Part shown: positions 46,153-58,022 of the stretch, piece by piece
How positions within the stretch are numbered: the first letter of the stretch is position 1
How the letters are laid out: each line of letters starts with the position of its first letter
DNA from: Tachypleus tridentatus
Taxonomy: Eukaryota; Arthropoda; Merostomata; Xiphosura; Limulidae
Direction of reading: 5' to 3'
Assembly (NCBI RefSeq): GCF_004210375.1
Contig: NC_134829.1
Coordinates: 25,994,034-26,058,033 of the forward strand
DNA length: 64,000 bases
The notes under the pieces: model-generated
Told to the model about the DNA's origin: nothing
Databases searched by the model: none
Seen by the model: the letters and a program-made list of their open reading frames with translations, nothing else
Translations under genes and position numbers: made by a program

Positions 46153-48625
46153 TTGGTTGTATTACCTAGGTTTGTAGCTACTCTATGTCTAATAGTAGTT
46201 CTGGTGACATTTCTTAGTTATTAATTACATCTACAATATACCAGGTTGTATTACCTAGGTTTGTAGCTACTTTATGTCTACTAGTAGTTCTGGTGACATT
46301 TCTTACTTATTAATTACATCTAAAATATACCAGGTTGTATTACCTAGGTTTGTAGCTACTTTATGTCTACTAGTAGTTCTGGTGACATTTCTTAGTTATT
46401 AATCACATCTACAATATACCAGGTTGTATTACCTAGATTTGTAGCTACTTTATGTCTACTAGTACCGTGTTTCTCCGATAATAAGACCTACCCATAAAAT
46501 AAGACCTAGTGTGATTTTTGGGGATAGTTTTAATATAAGCCCTACCCTTAAAATAAGCTCTAGTTAAGAGTGGCAGGAAGAGGAAAGAAATAAAAAATAA
46601 TAATTTATTAATTAGTTTAATAGTTAGTTAATTAGTTTGTTTAAGTATTAATCAGTTAGTTTAATAGTTTAATAATAGTTTATTTTAAATGGTTAGTTTA
46701 ATAGTTTTACTTTGTAACTTCATTTTTTTAATATATCAAAATAAGACATCCCCCGAAAATAAGCCCTTGTGTCATATTTTGGAGTGAAAATTAATATAAG
46801 CCCTGTCTTATTTTCGGAGAAACACGGTAGTTCTGGTGACATTTCTTAGTTATTAATTACATCTAAAATATACCAGGTTGTATTACCTAGGTTTGTAGCT
46901 ACCTTATGTCTTCTAGTAGTTCTGGTGACATTTCTTAGTTATTAATTACATCTACAATATACCAGGTTGTATTACCTAGGTTTGTAGCTACTTTATGTCT
47001 ACTAGTAGTTCTGGTGACATTTCTTAGTTATTAATCACATCTACAATATACCAGGTTGTATTACCTAGGTTTGTAGCTACTTTATGTCTACTAGTAGTTC
47101 TGGTGACATTTCTTAGTTATTAATCACATCTACAATATACCAGGTTGTATTACCTAGGTTTGTAGCTACTTTATGTCTACTAGTAGTTCTGGTGACATTT
47201 CTTAGTTACTAATCACATCTACAATATACCAGGTTGTATTACCTACGTTTGTAGCTACTTTATGTCTACTAGTAGTTCTGGTGACATTTCTTAGTTACTA
47301 ATCACATCTACAATATACCAGGTTGTATTACCTAGGTTTGTAGCTACTTTATGTCTACTAGTAGTTCTGGTGACATTTCTTAGTTATTAATCACATCTAC
47401 AATATACCAGGTTGTATTACCTAGGTTTGTAGCTACTTTATGTCTACTAGTAGTTCTGGTGACATTTCTTAGTTACTAATCACATCTACAATATACCAGG
47501 TTGTATTACCTAGGTTTGTAGCTACTTTATGTCTACTAGTAGTTCTGGTGACATTTCTTAGTTACTAATCACATCTACAATATACCAGGTTGTATTACCT
47601 AGGTTTGTAGCTACTTTATGTCTAATAGTAGTTCTGGTGACATTTCTTAGTTATTAATCACATCTACAATATACCAGGTTGTATTACCTAGGTTTGTAGC
47701 TACTTTATGTCTAATAGTAGTTCTGGTGACATTTCTTAGTTATTAATCACATCTACAATATACCAGGTTGTATTACCTAGGTTTGTAGCTACTTTATGTC
47801 TACTAGTAGTTCTGGTGACATTTCTTAGTTATTAATCACATCTACAATATACCAGGTTGTATTACCTAGGTTTGTAGCTACTTTATGTCTAATAGTAGTT
47901 CTGGTGACATTTCTTAGTTATTAATCACATCTACAATATACCAGGTTGTATTACCTAGGTTTGTAGCTACTTTATGTCTACTAGTAGTTCTGGTGACATT
48001 TCTTAGTTATTAATCACATCTACAATATACCAGGTTGTATTACCTAGGTTTGTAGCTACTTTATGTCTAATAGTAGTTCTGGTGACATTTCTTAGTTATT
48101 AATCACATCTACAATATACCAGGTTGTATTACCTAGGTTTGTAGCTACTTTATGTCTAATAGTAGTTCTGGTGACATTTCTTAGTTATTAATCACATCTA
48201 CAATATACCAGGTTGTATTACCTAGGTTTGTAGCTACTTTATGTCTAATAGTAGTTCTGGTGACATTTCTTAGTTATTAATCACATCTACAATATACCAG
48301 GTTGTATTACCTAGGTTTGTAGCTACTTTATGTCTAATAGTAGTTCTGGTGACATTTCTTAGTTATTAATCACATCTACAATATACCAGGTTGTATTACC
48401 TAGGTTTGTAGCTACTTTATGTCTAATAGTAGTTCTGGTGACATTTCTTAGTTATTAATCACATCTACAATATACCAGGTTGTATTACCTAGGTTTGTAG
48501 CTACTTTATGTCTAATAGTAGTTCTGGTGACATTTCTTAGTTATTAATCACATCTACAATATACCAGGTTGTATTACCTAGGTTTGTAGCTACTTTATGT
48601 CTAATAGTAGTTCTGGTGACATTTT
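46153..48625. repeat. 89-bp minisatellite array, about 24 copies
   Basis: Units carry tctggtgacatttcttagtt, attaatcacatctacaatat, accaggttgtattacctagg and tttgtagctactttatgtct. The step is 89 bp (for example 47458 to 47547). Two main variants alternate at one position, ctactag and ctaatag; ctaatag predominates from about 47620. A MITE splits one unit at 46465-46827. Homogeneity is very high on the right. Confidence 0.97.
46465..46827. mobile_element. Tc1/mariner-type MITE, 363 bp
   Basis: Terminal inverted repeats ccgtgtttctccgataataa and the complementary ttattttcggagaaacacgg, about 23 bp with few mismatches, flanked by TA on both sides (46463-46464, 46828-46829). Removing it and one TA restores the ctactagtagttctgg of neighbouring units exactly. 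The interior (ataagccctacccttaaaat and an AT-rich TTAGTTTAATAG section) has no coding capacity. The ends are of a type widespread in animals. Confidence 0.92.
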
Positions 48626-49636
48626 ATTAGGTGTATTTTACTTCATGTCAGGTTACTTTGTGTCTTTTGATTGTATTGTCACGGTTACGTTTTCAAATTA
48701 TATTAGTAATTACTTAAATCTACAAATGAACCTACTTATACTGCTTAGTTATTTGTCGGAAAGCCGCCTAGAAAGATCAACCTGTTTTGATCACTCGCAC
48801 CATTAGGTAGTAGTGTATTGTCTGTCGGTCTTTCATTAGTTATTAAAATGAGTAAAACGTGCGTATACCATTAATAAGGAGAATAATTTTGAACTTTGTA
48901 GACTACATCACAACATGGCACATGAACTTCGAAATCAAATAAAGTTATTTGTTACTCTGAATTTTGTTTTCCTCTTGAAACACAAGACTTTCGGAGACCC
49001 TGTTGAAGTACAAGTAGCCCTCTTTTACGTCTAATAATAATTAACATTAACTTTTGAATATAACAAACTATGTTCTTAGATAGCAACTAAATATCAGCCT
49101 GTCAATTAACACAGCTAATTAAATATATACGTTTATTATGTTTTTACTTATAAAGATTAAAATGCATAGTTTTACCATTTAGGCATCCTCGCTGTTAGCA
49201 ATAGTAAGTAGGTTTGGCTGTCTTAGGAGATTTATGTTAATCCTATATGTATACTAAACTAACAATGCAAAGCATTGTTTCTAACAGTAAACAAAAATAA
49301 AAAAATAATGGCATTCAGTATATTAACTATTATAACCGACGTTCTTAATCAAAGTAACAATAAATAAATAATATAATACCTTACCTAAAGAAAACACATT
49401 AACACTAGCTGTCTGTTTCAACATTATCGAAGAATATTATTTTCAAAATAGTATTAATATGCTTGTCTTGTCTCTTACTCCCTGTCGCATCTTTTTACCA
49501 AAGAAATCTCATTAAGCCATCTGTATACACCGTTACACAGGCTGTCAAACCTTTATTAATAAGCATGGTTTCGTTGCCAATGTGTCGCAGTAAGCCTACC
49601 AATACATACTGCTGCATTTCCTAGATATTTTGGTTA
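48626..49636. other. Probable intron 2 of junctophilin, no feature
   Basis: Unique AT-rich sequence. The 69-codon plus frame at 48597-48806 begins in the array and is not a gene. Confidence 0.5.
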
Positions 49637-49646
49637 CTTTACGTCC

Positions 49647-49764
49647 GTCCTCGCTAGTACACCGGTGAGTCTACAGAGTTGCAACGCTAAAATCAGCGGT
49701 TCGATTCCCCTCGGTGGAATCAGCAGACAGCTCGATATGGCTTTGCTATAAGAAAATACATACG
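49647..49764 (+). mobile_element. SINE family B
   Basis: gtcctcgctagtacaccggt, ttgcaacgctaaaatcagcg, gttcgattcccctcggtgga and atggctttgctataagaaaa. A 10-bp duplication ctttacgtcc at 49637-49646 and 49765-49774 bounds it. Confidence 0.92.
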
Positions 49765-49884
49765 CTTTACGTCCATTGATTATCACTGACACTGTACTCC
49801 GTCTGTACAAATTGTTTAACCGTTTACCGATAATCATGGTTAAAGTATTGTGGCGTTAGTTGTTTTAATGCTTAACAATAAATC

Positions 49885-50215
49885 GTATTATATAACCTAG
49901 GTTTGTTAGTCACAACATGTCTGCTAGTAGTTCTGTTGACATTTCTGAGTTATTAGTTACGTCTACAAATACAATTGGTTATATTACCTAGGTTTATAGT
50001 TACTTTATATCTACTGGTAGTTGTGATAATTAGGTGTATTAGTTATTAATTATGTCTACAAATATACCTGGTTATATTACCTAGGTTTGTAGTCACTTTA
50101 TGTCTACTGGTAGTTCTGATAATTAGGTGTATTAGTTATTAATTATGTCTACAAATATACCTGGTTATATTACCTAGGTTTGTAGTCACTTTATGTCTAC
50201 AAGGTATATGGGTTT
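49885..50215. repeat. Diverged outlying units of the 89-bp family
   Basis: Three to four copies with ggttatattacctaggtttg, tagtcactttatgtctactg and gataattaggtgtattagtt (a variant segment absent from the main array). It is separated from the main array by about 1.3 kb of unique sequence. Confidence 0.85.
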
Positions 50216-51914
50216 TATGCTAAAAATAAATCGTATTATATTACTTTATAAGAATAAGCAACCCCACATTACCCTCCTTGTATGATTATTTAGTCTTCTA
50301 GTAAACGCAAGCAACCCCATCAATCGCCTTGTATGTTTATGAAAATATAACATATAAATACAAATTAAAATAATGCCTGAACTATCCATGAAAATCTACT
50401 AATGTTAAATGTAATAAAACAACGTACTAAAAATATGCGATGTATGTATAACAAATTTTACTGTTTTACCATTCTAACCATTTCATGCAACAAATACATA
50501 GAGCTGTCCTTCTTAGCTATGATGTAAAAACAAAGCAAAACACCTTTCTATTACTATCCACATGTACCAGGGTACATGACAGTACAGATACACAACGATA
50601 TGTCAAACTGTGTTGGGTATCTTACTTCTACAGATAATTAACTGTGGTTACGATGTTCACCTGTAGTCATCGCCACATGTCCCCTAGTGGCCTTGACGAC
50701 AACGAAAGTTGCTTTACGTATTAGAATACACATGTAGATTTTATTCATGTGTTACTTAGTATAAAAATAATATTTTTTAGTTTGTGTTAAAGTGCAAAGC
50801 TATTTCAAAGCTTATCTGTGCTGTGACAGACATTGGTATCAAAACTCAAGTTTTAGTATTGTAAACTAAAAAGCTAACCTTTGGACCAGTGACACGTATT
50901 ACAATAATAATAGTTCTACTTTAAATATACACGTTATTTTACTCATACGTATAAATGTTGATGTACTGTTGTGGGAGAGAAACTTACAGAGATTATTACG
51001 ATTTTTTTCCCATTTCAGAAATATATATTTGCATTCTAACACATCAAAAGGATAGAAAAAATACATAAAAATACGTTATCGATACTTCAACCCAAGATAT
51101 AATTTTCATTTAACATCGATTTTATAACTTGTTAAAAACTATTGCTCGCAAAATAGGTAAATTAACATCTCAGAAATGTTATTAGAAAAACAACAGTAAA
51201 CGAGGAAACTGAGCAGATATCAGTGTACAAGAAGTAAAGACCTTAAAAGTGAAGCAATGTGGAGAAAATCAAGATGGCGATACTTTCTGGTGACGTCATT
51301 TTTTTTTCCATATCTTCTTCTGATTCTTTTTACTTAACTAAGGAACACTGCAAGAAATGTACTTGTTTGAACATCTACACCATCAGGAAGTGTTACTTTA
51401 AAACCAAAGTGTTGCAATAATGAAATGTCCTTTGGAATGTCTCACGTCACAGCAAAAAGAAAAACTATCATTGGTTGGCGACATCAATGAATTAGGAGAG
51501 AGGAATTAGTTATTAAATAAACAGCTGCTCAATTCTATGTGCTTTTACTATTTTTATATTTATATAATTTATTTTTATGCCACGATATGTACGTTATCAT
51601 AGACAAGAAGAACAAATTTCAGTAACAGAAACAATTAAAGTAAACAAATTAACGGAGTCGCAAAAATTATTTTGGCACTGGATCAGTAAGTATCAAAATA
51701 AAAAGGTAATGGCCATACATACATGAGGAAACAGTATTACTTGTTTGTTCAACACAAAGCTACACAATGGACTAACTGTGCTCTCATTACGGGTCTCGAA
51801 ACCCGCCATTTAACATTATAAACTCACAGATTTTCTGTTGAATTAATTGAGGGAAAAAAGTAGTCTTTTAAGATTATAATATATATATTTTCTAATTATC
51901 AGAACACACGTACC
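50216..51914. other. Probable intron, two old SINEs only
   Basis: Minus-oriented SINE family C traces lie at 50775-50880 (gtgcaaagctatttcaaagc, tattgtaaactaaaaagct) and 51742-51832 (caacacaaagctacacaatg, cgggtctcgaaacccgccat). No exon identified in the rest. Confidence 0.55.
51742..51832 (-). mobile_element. SINE family C
   Basis: caacacaaagctacacaatg, then cgggtctcgaaacccgccat (B-box complement) and attataaactcacagattt. Minus-oriented, head end lost. Confidence 0.7.
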
Positions 51915-51924
51915 TCGTCTAGTT

Positions 51925-52295
51925 TATTTAATAGCTTCTCGTGATAGAGTGGGATTTTTATTGTGTATATCCGAGAGAAGTTGTCCCTTATGTTCTGTTT
52001 AATTAATAGTTTTTCTTGATTGATTGAGACTTTCTATCGTATATAGGTGAGATAAGTTGTCCCTTATGTTCTGTTTAATTAATAATTTTTCTTAATTGAG
52101 TGAGACTTTCTATCGTTTAACCAATAGTTTTCTTGATTGAGAGAGACTTTCTATCGTATATAGATAAGTTGTCCTATCGTATATAGGTGAGAGAAGTTGT
52201 CCCTTATGTCCTGTTTAACCAATAGTTTTTCTTGATCGAGGGAGACTTTCTATCGTGCATAAGCGAGAGAAGTTGTCCCTCATGTCCTTTTTGTA
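51925..52295. repeat. About 75-bp tandem repeat, diverged
   Basis: Four to five copies with ttaatagtttttcttgattg, gagactttctatcgtatata and gagagaagttgtcccttatg. One unit near 52140-52195 is partly deleted and duplicated. Confidence 0.85.
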
Positions 52296-52954
52296 ATCGA
52301 GAACTCATAACGTTTGTTTTTGTTTCAATGCAAGTGCATTATTAAACTGCATCTTAGCCTAGTGTATAAGTTATCTAAACATTAGAGTAGTTTGACACGA
52401 AAACGGCAATGAATCCATCCCAAATTGCCATTTCAAGCAAAATAAATAGGACTCATTATTTGTGAGATAAAAAGAACCAACATTGTTATCGTCAAGAAGC
52501 TATTTGTACAAGATTTGTAAGATGGTATAACATTCAAATAAGATTAGATTCAAAGTATATAACGCGTGTTAACCCATTCGCCAGTTCCTGTACGTCATAC
52601 TCATGGAATCAGACTCAAAAGATACAGTTTATATGTCCACTTGTCAAATTATATTCATCTTGTAGAACCTGGTAATATAATGGTTTCATTATACCACGAG
52701 ATATACTTGTTTTTTGAATATCTGTACTGTGCGAGCTTTATCCCACCCACTGTTGACTTAATGCACTCGCAGTGTTTAAACTTCGACATGTTTCCTTAAA
52801 TGTTAACAGCATAATTATTGATTGCATTGCTAAGTTAGAAGAAGGCTGACCGACAAATATTATAACAATTATTTTTATAACGTTTCGAGTTATCACTAAC
52901 GGCATGATAATTTAATGTTTGACGAGATATTAAGCAAGTACTAGAGTTTCTTGG
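52296..52954. other. No recognisable feature
   Basis: A plus frame of 77 codons at 52566-52799 has no known motif and is taken as chance. Confidence 0.5.
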
Positions 52955-53225
52955 TTTCGGAATTTTGCACAAACTTACAGACGGTCTACCTACATATAAT
53001 TGTCTCTAATTTGGAACTGATAGATGAGAGGGAAGACAGCTGGTAAACAACATTAATCGCCGAATCTTGGGTTAATCTCGTTTGGTCAAATGTGGAAATT
53101 TATTTCACCTCATTTCTATAGCCACTCAGAACCATACAGCGTGAAGCAAACTTTTGCGACAATGGGTAACTAAGAATGAATCTTCACATTCGAAATTTAG
53201 GAACGTATTCACTAAGCCACGCCCA
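52955..53225 (-). mobile_element. SINE, family A-related variant (family D), old
   Basis: Minus-oriented: cggaattttgcacaaactta, tctctaatttggaactgata, gagagggaagacagctggta and a head end near aagccacgccca. The left half aligns with family A, but the right half (caaatgtggaaatttatttc) does not, so it may be a separate subfamily. The same variant recurs at 63215-63550. Confidence 0.6.
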
Positions 53226-53894
53226 GATCTCGTAGGGTTAGTCGCGAAGTTCAAAAAACGCTTTAAGCCTACGAAACATCTCAAGAAGAAGATTGCAACT
53301 CATTGTCGTTATTCTAAAAGGTAAAACCTCTTTTTGAATTTCATAAACGTAACTACAGGTTTAATTCCACGTAACATAAATTAGTCATGATGATAGAAAA
53401 CTACAAGCATACAAATAACCAACTTTACCATCGTAGTCTGATTCACGTGATTAATCGGCCCATAAGACAGATATGAAGTTTAACCTTCTTTGTGTAATCT
53501 CTTTAAAAAAACACGCAAAGAAACACGTGGTATAAACACAATAATCCGACAACGTCACTTTATTCACTCAGATATATGTATACTTAAGAATAGAGTACTC
53601 CAAAAACTAGAGATAAAGAGGTGTTGTCAAGTATAAATATAGTTTTATTTCAGGTAAGTTGTTTTAGTGAGTGGTTGATGTTTCATGTTACTTTGATTTC
53701 GACAAGTCTTATATGCTCTTGACTTTGTCTTTTAATATGTTCTATAATTTTTACTGGCTAAATTATTTCCATACATTCTTGCAAAAACAACAATACTAAC
53801 AAGCTAAAAAAACGAATAAACTTGAGATGCTGATTATTTAGTCTACCAACAGTCACAAACGACCCTAAATCACTCTCCTTGTATGATTATTTAG

Positions 53895-54156
53895 TCTTCC
53901 AACACAAAGCTACACGAAGACTATTTGCACTAGCCGTCCCTAATTTAGCAGTGTAAGACTAGAGGGTTGACATCTAGTCATCACCACCCACCGCCAACTC
54001 TTGGGCTATTCTTTTAGCAACGAATAGTGGGATTGACTGTCACATTATAACGCACCTACAGCTGAAAGGGTGAGCATGTTTGATGCGACGGGGATTTGAA
54101 CTCGCGACCCTCAGATTACGAGTCGAACGCCTTAACCCACCTGGACATGCCGGGCC
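53895..54156 (-). mobile_element. SINE family A
   Basis: Minus-oriented copy from acacaaagctacacgaagac through tcatcaccacccaccgccaa to a head end ggacatgccgggcc. It abuts the Penelope-like remnant directly. Confidence 0.92.
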
Positions 54157-54870
54157 TAAGAAAACTTGAAGTTGCAGAAAATAACAGTTTACATTTTTTG
54201 GATGTATTAGTTGTGACTAACAGAAATAAGTTAGAAACTACAGTCTATCATAAGCCTCTTTCTCTTATCCTACCGTCACCAATAAACATGTCATACAAAG
54301 TCCCAAAAATGTCAGCTTTTCACACTTATGTGTACAAGCCTTTAAACTTACGTTCTAATCCAGAAATTACGGAAGTAAAATGTTGTTAGATAGAGGTTCC
54401 TCTCATCGTATTGTTTATAGACCTGTAAAAAAATTTAACAAAATAGCAAATGATTATAAAAAACGTAAATTAAAATCAACATTTGATAAAATATATAAAA
54501 AATAATGTTCCTTTTAACCAGTTATGTTCCAGATTTCTCATGCAAAATTCATAAATTTAAAAGCAAAACACAAGTCTTACTGCCATTCATAGATCACTGA
54601 AAAAATTAGTCAAATATTAAGTACAACTAAGTATGAAATCAATTTAATAGAGAAAATAGGTATTTATGAAATTGAACGTGAATGTGTTGTGTATACATTG
54701 GACAAACTTTATGAAATTTAAAATAAATGAACTAAGAGAAATGTTAAAAATAAAAGTGAAAACTCTGCACTGGTCACATTGAAACACAGAAAAAATAATG
54801 TAATATTAAATAAGAATGACGGGTTGGAAAATCAGAAATGAAATACACGGTATGATCGTTTTTAAACATG
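54157..54870 (+). pseudogene. Penelope-like reverse transcriptase / GIY-YIG remnant
   Basis: On the + strand the open stretch to 54388 reads NNSLHFLDVLVVTNRNKLET and TVYHKP, the block that follows the catalytic region in Penelope reverse transcriptases (typically FLDVL...L.T.VYRKP). Downstream, in shifted frames, come a lysine-rich section and near 54685 a YIGQT motif of the GIY-YIG endonuclease, then a region like LREMLKIK...NSALVT. Stops and frameshifts are frequent. It belongs to a different subfamily from the 45-kb copy (YIGQT versus YIGET, and opposite strand). Confidence 0.72.
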
Positions 54871-55090
54871 TGAGCTGGTCGTCACACAACCATGTTTGTT
54901 TTTGTTTTTATTTGTTTTCCCTCCCCTGAGAATGACGTGAAAGATTTAAGAGTGTCTGTTATGAATGTTCGCTTGAATCTTTTTGGTTATCTTAAGCCTT
55001 AGACTGACATATATGTGGATGTTCAAACAAGAGTGTAATTTAGAAGCATCTCGACAAATTTACAGATTAAGTAATCACTTCTAAAAATTT
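54871..55090. other. No recognisable feature
   Basis: No terminal repeat of the Penelope remnant is visible here. Confidence 0.4.
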
Positions 55091-55205
55091 CCCTGCTGGT
55101 ACGGCGGTAAGCCTACTGATTTACAACGCTAAAGTCAAGGGTTCGATTCCTTTCGGTGGATTCAGCAGATAACCCGATGTGACTTTGCTATAAGAAAATA
55201 CACAC
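55091..55205 (+). mobile_element. SINE family B
   Basis: ccctgctggtacggcggtaa, gatttacaacgctaaagtca, agggttcgattcctttcggt and gtgactttgctataagaaaa with a (ca)n tail. Confidence 0.88.
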
Positions 55206-55892
55206 ACTCTCTTTACAAATGGAAGCTAAATACCTGAAACTAACAAATGATTGGTATTTTCTGAAATAAAGTGGCTGGTGTGCGTTTTCTGAAGAATACT
55301 CTCTCAACAATGTAACGTGTTCCTTAAACTTTAATAATACACACATTATTTGATAAAATAACACTTCAACTTTTTTTCTTTCATTGTGGTTACCTTTAAC
55401 GGATAATTTCTGCTAATAATTTTTGCGTAGGATCCTGAACAAAACCTATTTAACATGTTGTTAACCATATAGTTCAACACAAAAGAAATGAGAAATTTCT
55501 AATCCCTTCTTCTTAACCAATTACCTATTCCATTTTCTCGATTTCTATTAATCAAACTATCAAAATAGGAATTATTTGTAAACTTAGTACTCGCGCGTTT
55601 TCAATATATTGGCGAAAGTCACAATCAAACTCGTGTTTACAGTCATCAGAAAATATCAACTTTATTATATCAATCAGGCTAGGTATCACCAAAATTAAGC
55701 AGATATTAAACGTAATTTATTTCCCGCACAAAATTGGAACACTTTGGTTGTTAAATAACGTGCCTGCATTTTTTTACAGCTGCACACAAGTGAAGCACAT
55801 ATTAAACTTTGTACCACAAATAGGAAGATTTTCTTGAACACCTCAAACGATGGTCCTTAGCATTGTAACCCATTCTTTTGTTATCTTAAGCT
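55206..55892. other. No recognisable feature
   Basis: AT-rich sequence without exon or repeat evidence. Confidence 0.5.
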
Positions 55893-56011
55893 GCTCAGAG
55901 TCACAGCGGTATGTCTGCGAACTCACAGTGTTAAAAGTCGGGTTTCGATACCCGTGGTGGGCAGAACACAGACATCCCTTTGTGTAACTTTGTGCTTAAT
56001 TCTAAACAAAC
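55893..56011 (+). mobile_element. SINE family C
   Basis: cagagtcacagcggtatgtc, cgggtttcgatacccgtggt (B box), gggcagaacacagacatccc and tgtaactttgtgcttaattc. Confidence 0.85.
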
Positions 56012-56477
56012 AGGTTCACACTTTTTATCCCTGATGTTTCGCTTTAAATAAGTAATTCATATAATCTTTAAAAATTTCCATATAGTATCCACTAAACTGA
56101 TATAATTGTAGGTGAAATTTTGACCTAAATACAAGAAGATACAACTATAATAAGGGACTTTTACTTCTGCCTTTAATCAATGCTAGAGTTTAATGCATTA
56201 ATATGCCATTAATATAAGCTTTATGACAAGATCAAACGTTTCTAGTAGTTACTGTGGAAATAGTCTAACTTTATTTGTATGCAGTAGCACAAGATCTGAA
56301 AAATTATGACTAACTATTTAAGATATTAAGAGGATGTAACTCAATTTGAAACACTAGTAATCTCGAAATACTCTGAAAAGATCGTCCATAATATTACTGT
56401 GCTGGAAACATTGAGTACAGTCTAGATTGCACTAAAAAGATTTTCTATGATATTACTCACTTTAAAAAGTAAGATTG

Positions 56478-56575
56478 ATTGTTTGGAATTAAGCACAAAG
56501 CTATACAATGGGCTATCTGTGCTCTGCCCATCACGAGTACCGAAACCCGGTTTCTAGCGATTTGAGAGTCTTGGA
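56478..56575 (-). mobile_element. SINE family C
   Basis: Minus-oriented: gattgtttggaattaagcac, atgggctatctgtgctctgc, gagtaccgaaacccggtttc (B-box complement). The head end is lost. Confidence 0.82.
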
Positions 56576-57765
56576 TTAAAATTGTTATTTTGCAGAATCT
56601 GTTTTAACACGTTCCTTAGGAGCCATGACGCGTCTTTGCAGTTTGTTGAATATTAAAAGCACGTTCAATCTGGAAACACCTAAAGGGAGTAGTTTTGGAC
56701 GTATCTTTTCGAGACAAGATTTCGTTTGTTAATTTTTAAGAGAAAACATCTTCGAATCTCCATAGTAATAAGGTATACCTACTGGAAGTAAATTAAGTAT
56801 ATATCAATAAAGCCACATTCTCAGCATAATTAATTAAGCAATTACCAACCTTTTAGACTTCAACTATCACCTTTTTATAATTAGTTTTTAGTTGAGATTC
56901 GAACGATTTCGCTTACGATTTGATAGAGAAGGTTGAACCATCACGATAGTCATCATTAAGATGAGAAGACAGGAACACTTTGAAAACATAATGTTGTATT
57001 CGGCTTGCTGAACAATACCTGCCAAGGTGGTTCTGAAAGGTTCTTGAATATTTTTGATGTTATTTGGAGACTTCCATGCTTGTTGTGCTTAGCTGTTAAG
57101 CTTGTGATGCGTCGGCGAATTTCAGTCATCTTACCACTTCAAAGTACTTTTTACCAACGCTAAAGGAGTGTGGGAAATATTTTCTCTTTAAGCCAATAAA
57201 AATGTACAAAACATTCAGTTCAAATTAAGCGAAACCAAGTTGCATGTTTTTTGTTTTAAACGAACATGTCTTTCACTGTCTCGTGAGCAGCCTGTTAATT
57301 GCCTGGTATGAATGTTATGTGAAATCATGTTTCGGTCAATGAAAATGAGCAAAAGCTTTACCTACATACAGTTAACTCGAGACGATATAGATAGATATAT
57401 GAAAAGAACCAAGGCCCAAAACATTATGTGTAAATCCATAAAGATCTTAGTGATAATTCACAGTGGTCACACTTTTGTTTTCTTTAACATTTCACTGATG
57501 TCTTGTACTGACTGTCTATATCACAAAACATTTCGCAGAGCAAAGGCCAAACATAAGGCTGATTTTCTACAATGTAAAACAAAAGAGAAAACCACCCTTA
57601 ACTTACCAATGTGAGTTAAAACATGGTGTGTATTTTGCAGTGGACTTTGACAACAAGTTAGAGCGCCAAGAAACTTTCGAGTCCATAGAAAATTTTAATT
57701 TCATTAATTATAACTTCGTGAACCCGTTGACAATTTAGAAGTATAAGCAGTGTTAACACAAACAT
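56576..57765. other. No recognisable gene
   Basis: A 100-codon plus frame (57312-57614) has an ordinary amino-acid mix but no motif I know, no clear splice sites, and no neighbours to support it. Otherwise nothing identifiable. Confidence 0.4.
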
Positions 57766-58022
57766 CTAGGTAGTTAAGGCCCTAGACTCGTAATCTGCGA
57801 GTTGCGGGTTCGAATCTTGTCACACCAAACATGCTCGCCCTTTTAGCCGTGGGGGCGTTATAATGTGACGGTGAATCCAACTATTCATTGATAAAAGAGT
57901 AGCCCAAGAGTTGGCGGTGATGACTAGTTGCCTTCCCTCTAGTCTTACACTGCTAAATCAGGGACGGCTAGCACAGATAGTCTTCGTGTAGCTTTGCGTA
58001 AAATTCAAAAAACGAACAAACA
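57766..58022 (+). mobile_element. SINE family A, 5'-truncated
   Basis: Starts within the head (ctaggtagttaaggccctag), has B box gcgggttcgaatcttgtc, body gttataatgtgacggtgaat and an ACAAAC tail. About 15 bp of the conserved body are deleted near 57918. Confidence 0.9.

Noticed and set aside
57312..57614. 100-codon plus-strand frame as a gene
   Set aside because: No recognised domain, no splice or promoter support; length is within what chance gives in 64 kb.
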